Positions 59,585-62,665 of a stretch of 62,665 bases of DNA are shown piece by piece (position 1 is the first letter of the stretch; each line of letters opens with the position of its first letter). The notes under the pieces are model-generated. The model saw only the letters and a list, made by a program, of their open reading frames with translations. It was not told the DNA's origin and did not search any database. Source of the stretch: Candidatus Cryptobacteroides choladohippi (GTDB lineage Bacteria > Bacteroidota > Bacteroidia > Bacteroidales > UBA932); the NCBI GenBank assembly GCA_018065985.1, contig JAGHSF010000037.1, positions 1 to 62,665 on the forward strand, written 5' to 3'. Position numbers and translations under genes: made by a program.

Positions 59585-61933
59585 TCACCTGACCACGATT
59601 TCCTCTGACCTGAACGGAAGAGGATAGACTCCCATATAGATACGGGCATCCACGGGCTCACCCGAATACAGATTCCCTGGGGCAAGGAGCCAGGCTTCGA
59701 TCTTCTTTCCCTTCATGTCAGGGGTGAGAGGCAGATAATAGGTATAGTTCCCGTCACGGCGGTTCACGGGGCACTCCCAGCTGTTTGCCGCATACGAAGG
59801 AGCACGGTCCGGGCAGCCTGCATACTCCCCGTCTATCTTGAATGACGCCCACACGCCATCGCGTCCGTGTCGGCCGTTGCAGGCAACGCAAAGGTATGCA
59901 TTGTCCGGGATCTCATCCAGCGTGAAACTTGCTTTCCAGGCAGCACTTGCCGGCTCGAAACCGTCTTCCCACTCAGGGAAGAGGTTGTTGACGCGCCACT
60001 TGTCGCGGCATACGGCCTTGCCGTCCTTGAATCCGCGCACCTCGGCAATGCGTATGGGGCAGTCGTTGAACCTCAGATAGCGGACGGGGCCCGCCTTGGA
60101 AAGGTCCACAACGGACTGCAGCTCGTTGACCATGGTTATTTCCGTCCAGTCCCTGAGGTTGTCGGAAACATAGACCCTGGTACCCTCCTTGATGCGTTTG
60201 GGCGAGAGGGAATACTCCGTATCGGTCTCAATGACAAGGGTGTCCATCTCTGTGAGCTCTCCGAAGTCGAGCATGAACATGGACCAGTTGTCTATTCTCA
60301 TATCCCCCCAGCGGAAAGCGATGTTGAAGAAGGTATCGGGATCGTCATCGAAAAGGTTTCTGTCCCAGACTCCCCTTTCGACGAAAGTGCGCTGAGAGAA
60401 GAAAGCATCACGGGCAGCCTTCACCTCCGGGATGGAAGTCTCACCGGAACGCTTGAGGCAGTCCGCTTCAAGTGCGTTGTTGTTTGCCGCATAAGCAGTT
60501 GCATAATACAGTTCCCTCTGGTCCAGGGGCGCCTCGCACTTCTGCATCTGCGCTATCTGGCGGTATGGGGATTCCTGCAGCGTCTCACCCGGGAACGACA
60601 CGGTCCCGGACTTCACCGTCCGGCCGCTGCGGATCTTGTATCTGCAGGTCTCTCCCGGATTGCCAAGGAGTCTGACGGTCCGTGTGGAGCCGACGCGATC
60701 ATTGATGATCTCATACGGCACTCCGCTTACCAGCACCGGATCCGTCTCGGGAACGGTAGTGAGTTTCACAAGGCAGCTGCGGAAAGGCAGCACCTCGACG
60801 TCAACCGTCGATCCGTATCTGTGCGAGCCCATGTCGAGGCAGTAGGGATGATACTGGCGCACCTGCACCCCGGAGGCTTTCTCAAGGCCGGTCTCCTCAT
60901 CAAGGGAGATATGATATGTGACAGGCTCCCAGCTCAGGTTGCGAAGTGTCACGAACTGCGTCCTGCCGTCTCCGCGGCTCATGGCGTTGGGGCCGTATGT
61001 CCCTTCGGGAAGCCGCATGCCGTCGACGAGGATATCGCGGTAGTCACGATGGAGATTGAATATGAATGCGAGTCTGGGGAGTTCCTCATCGGACAGGAAC
61101 CAGGGGCTGCCGTAGAGCTCAGGTGCAAGGATGAGGCAGCGGTTGAATGCCTGGAGAACGAGGTCGTCCTCCCAGAAGTCGAGGCAGGAGGACAGGCACA
61201 CGCCATGATCCTCGGTCAGTCGGGTGGGAGGGATATCCCTTGCGATGGCCTCTCCGCGGTGATGCGGGGCTGTCATCGTGTTGGTCATGAGGATGTCGAT
61301 GTAGGTCTCTGCCCCGCCGTAAAGGTAAGTTGTGGAATACTTGGTTCCCTCTCCCAGATCGAGCCTGTGGTTCAGCAGCACGAAATCAGGGGAAAGGCTG
61401 CGGATCTGCCCCATCATGTCATTGAAGTAGTCATACTTCGAGGGGCGCAGCTGGCCGCAGACGGCATCCATCTTGAAAAGCCCGAAGTTGTAGTCCCTGA
61501 CAAGGCTGACCATCATCCCGCTGCGTTCTGCAGCCTCCTCGGGAGTGTCGCCGAATCCGTCCGGGCCGCACCAGAGGCCAAGACGGGTGCCGTCCTTCCC
61601 TGCGTATTCGCTCAGGGGTCCGAAGCCGCGGGGGAACTGTTTCCTGAAATCGGCCGACTTCATGGAGCCGTAACGCTTGCTGCCGTCGATCGCGCCTGCA
61701 TCGAAGGCATAGATGTCCAGCTGCATGCCGTATGTTTCCTTCATATAGCGGAAGAACGCCAGATTGGCCATGGTCTGGGCCTCGGTCGCACCTTCGTTGG
61801 TGTTGTTGATCCAGGAGAAATACTCGGAACGCGAGGGGGTTCTCTGGCTTGCGCCAGAATCGTTCTGCGCCATCACAGCGGTGCTTGCCAGCAGAAGCAC
61901 TGCGGCAGCGACAATTTCAGTTTTCATATGCAT
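59585..61933 (-). CDS. Clan-D-like (GH27/GH36-related) glycosidase with discoidin-type domain
   Basis: 782 residues, signal peptide about 3-24 (ATG 61927 is an alternative). The N-terminal TIM barrel has EYFSWINNTNEGATE, then LGLWCGPDGFGD and NFGLFKMDAVCG, where FKMD supplies the expected nucleophile Asp, as KxD does in GH27/GH36 alpha-galactosidases; TRLTEDHGVCLSSCLDFWEDD may carry the acid/base. The middle is a beta-sandwich, then an F5/8 type C-like domain (about 510-640, WDRNLFDDDPDTFFNI and SDNLRDWTEI), and a final jelly roll. I cannot assign it to a numbered GH family. First gene before GH2, with its own promoter. Confidence 0.72.
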   Translation of the reverse strand: MHMKTEIVAAAVLLLASTAVMAQNDSGASQRTPSRSEYFSWINNTNEGATEAQTMANLAFFRYMKETYGMQLDIYAFDAGAIDGSKRYGSMKSADFRKQFPRGFGPLSEYAGKDGTRLGLWCGPDGFGDTPEEAAERSGMMVSLVRDYNFGLFKMDAVCGQLRPSKYDYFNDMMGQIRSLSPDFVLLNHRLDLGEGTKYSTTYLYGGAETYIDILMTNTMTAPHHRGEAIARDIPPTRLTEDHGVCLSSCLDFWEDDLVLQAFNRCLILAPELYGSPWFLSDEELPRLAFIFNLHRDYRDILVDGMRLPEGTYGPNAMSRGDGRTQFVTLRNLSWEPVTYHISLDEETGLEKASGVQVRQYHPYCLDMGSHRYGSTVDVEVLPFRSCLVKLTTVPETDPVLVSGVPYEIINDRVGSTRTVRLLGNPGETCRYKIRSGRTVKSGTVSFPGETLQESPYRQIAQMQKCEAPLDQRELYYATAYAANNNALEADCLKRSGETSIPEVKAARDAFFSQRTFVERGVWDRNLFDDDPDTFFNIAFRWGDMRIDNWSMFMLDFGELTEMDTLVIETDTEYSLSPKRIKEGTRVYVSDNLRDWTEITMVNELQSVVDLSKAGPVRYLRFNDCPIRIAEVRGFKDGKAVCRDKWRVNNLFPEWEDGFEPASAAWKASFTLDEIPDNAYLCVACNGRHGRDGVWASFKIDGEYAGCPDRAPSYAANSWECPVNRRDGNYTYYLPLTPDMKGKKIEAWLLAPGNLYSGEPVDARIYMGVYPLPFRSEEIVVR

Positions 61934-61952
61934 ATCTGTTCATGGAATCATA

Positions 61953-61960
61953 CAAAATTA
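61953..61960 (-). promoter_or_regulatory. -7 box of the clan-D/GH2 operon
   Basis: Minus strand TAATTTTG, exact TAnnTTTG, 19 nt upstream of ATG 61933. No clear TTG at 19 nt further upstream. Confidence 0.55.
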
Positions 61961-62262
61961 GCAAAAATCCTGCTCCCGCTTTCCATTTTTCAATGTAAAA
62001 TCAGTACTTTTATATCCTTATCAATTCAAAATAACCACATGTCAACTTCAAGAAGAGAGGAAAGCCCGATTTTCGGAATCGGGGCGGATAGGTGTCACCA
62101 GATATAAGAAAAGTCAGAGCCGTTTTTGAGTTCGGCTCTGACAAATCAGGGTACCATATTACAGTGGTTGACAGTCTGAAGTGTTTGCGGCTGTCTTTTA
62201 CGATGTTACCGCCAGAATCACTCGTAGAAGAAGGCGTCCATATCCTTGAATTTCTTTATGGA
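61961..62262. other. 302-nt intergenic region, no gene, two hairpins
   Basis: Holds the upstream region of the clan-D gene, a small CCCGATT/AATCGGG hairpin (62065-62083), and the terminator of the small minus-strand gene (62113-62142). The minus-strand frame of that gene continues after its TGA for 14 codons to a second TGA at 62218. Confidence 0.6.
62113..62142 (-). terminator. Terminator of the small right-edge gene
   Basis: A 10-bp perfect stem GTCAGAGCCG/CGGCTCTGAC with a 10-nt loop; on the minus strand followed by TTTTC. Confidence 0.75.
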
Positions 62263-62553
62263 TCACTTTCTGCCTTTTTTATTGCGAGAATACGGGTCAT
62301 AGTCATCGGCTTCAAGGCGAGCGATACTCAGATGTTTGTTTGTTACGATATCTTCACGTCCTGAGTAGTAATCAATTGCTTTTTTCCACTTTCTGAAACG
62401 CAAAATTTCGATATAGGGTTGCAGATTTATTCTTAAGCTTGCCACGTCACCGTTCTTTTCATAATCTATTCCCATATGAAGCCTTGCCTGATTAGGATAC
62501 TTGTTATAAAAAGTGATGCTTCGAATTTTATTCCACGGAACATTAGTGTCCAC
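62263..62553 (-). CDS. Small protein of unknown function, possibly truncated
   Basis: 96 residues from a GTG start (62553); no ATG is available in frame because a TAA lies 13 codons upstream. Soluble, aromatic- and lysine-rich: VPWNKIRSITFYNKYPNQ at the start, RFRKWKKAIDYYSGREDI in the middle, ending SRNKKGRK. I do not recognise a family. After TGA 62263-62265 the same frame adds SIKKFKDMDAFFYE, which looks like natural protein, so an original longer gene may have been cut at both ends. Confidence 0.5.
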   Translation of the reverse strand: MDTNVPWNKIRSITFYNKYPNQARLHMGIDYEKNGDVASLRINLQPYIEILRFRKWKKAIDYYSGREDIVTNKHLSIARLEADDYDPYSRNKKGRK

Positions 62554-62609
62554 TAAAAATTCATAAAAGTTCTTTGAAAATATTGAAAGTTAGGTAGTTA
62601 CAAGCGATT

Positions 62610-62639
62610 TTTGAGTCAACCGATTTGAAATTATCTTTG
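62610..62639 (+). promoter_or_regulatory. Promoter reading out of the right edge
   Basis: TTTG (62610-62613), 18 nt, TATCTTTG (62632-62639). An ATG at 62655 begins an open frame (MAH...) that leaves the window. Confidence 0.65.
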
Positions 62640-62654
62640 CCAGACTAACGTAGA

Positions 62655-62665
62655 ATGGCACATGA
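62655..62665 (+). CDS. Possible start of a gene running off the window
   Basis: ATG GCA CAT GA, 15 nt after a near-consensus promoter box. Only three codons are visible, so nothing can be said of the product. Confidence 0.3.

Noticed and set aside
59867..62107. A 746-codon plus-strand open frame opposite the clan-D-like gene.
   Set aside because: It is antisense to a gene with signal peptide, catalytic motif and promoter; the translated antisense has no recognisable domain and reflects high-GC codon bias.

Overview
The window is a chromosomal segment of a Bacteroidales bacterium (phylum Bacteroidota) with GC a little above 50%. The evidence is: repeated upstream boxes of the form TAnnTTTG, several with a TTG/TTTG about 19 nt further upstream (the Bacteroidota sigma-A promoter); few purine-rich ribosome binding sites; phylum-restricted families (DUF4290, DUF4837, DUF3822 next to rsmD, PorT-like barrels, two-domain FKBP lipoproteins, FISUMP lipoprotein); and compact operons with 1-29 nt overlaps. 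I cannot name a genus. There is no rRNA, CRISPR array, insertion sequence or prophage.

Layout. 1-3.6 kb (minus): outer-membrane barrel receptor, LytS-type kinase interrupted by an in-frame TAG, and the start of its response regulator. 3.7-7.7 kb (minus): PorT-like barrel, M23/LysM peptidase, phosphomannomutase, peptide deformylase, RuvX. 7.7-12.0 kb (plus): M23 peptidase, dxr, rseP (frameshifted), DUF4837 lipoprotein. 12.0-12.6 kb: tRNA-Glu, rpsT, tRNA-Pro from one strong promoter. 12.6-17.0 kb (minus): porin plus DASS anion transporter, then rsmD, DUF3822 and a membrane-anchored unknown. 17.1-21.2 kb (plus): nrnA, FKBP isomerase, MATE exporter, cytidylate-kinase-like protein. 21.2-29.2 kb: ackA, a ComEC core protein, FISUMP lipoprotein, apbE, and the LolA-like/ftsK/DUF4290 group.

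29.2-32.2 kb (plus): three overlapping genes under their own promoter, encoding an HPr-kinase/PEPCK-like P-loop protein, a soluble S24/S26 peptidase and an ABC exporter. This looks like a peptide modification, cleavage and export module without a local precursor, and is the best candidate for an undescribed system. 32.2-41.3 kb (minus): alr, C1-family peptidase, AddB-like and AddA-like helicase/nucleases, lytic transglycosylase. 41.4-46.0 kb: convergent GH3 and GH127 glycosidases. 46.1-53.4 kb (minus): polA, sigma factor, glpA, glpB (very short), glpC, rsmG, then rpmH with its own promoter. 53.5-56.7 kb (plus): alpha/beta hydrolase, tadA, ettA, tRNA-Gln. 56.9-62 kb (minus): GH2 enzyme and a clan-D-like glycosidase with a discoidin-type domain. 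The right edge has a small unknown gene and a promoter pointing out of the window.

Most of the window is housekeeping (translation, envelope, recombination, isoprenoid synthesis, glycerol-3-phosphate oxidation) with a modest plant- or host-glycan side. Three single-base lesions (kinase TAG, rseP -1 frameshift, a T-stem mismatch in tRNA-Glu) could be real or draft-assembly errors and should be checked together.
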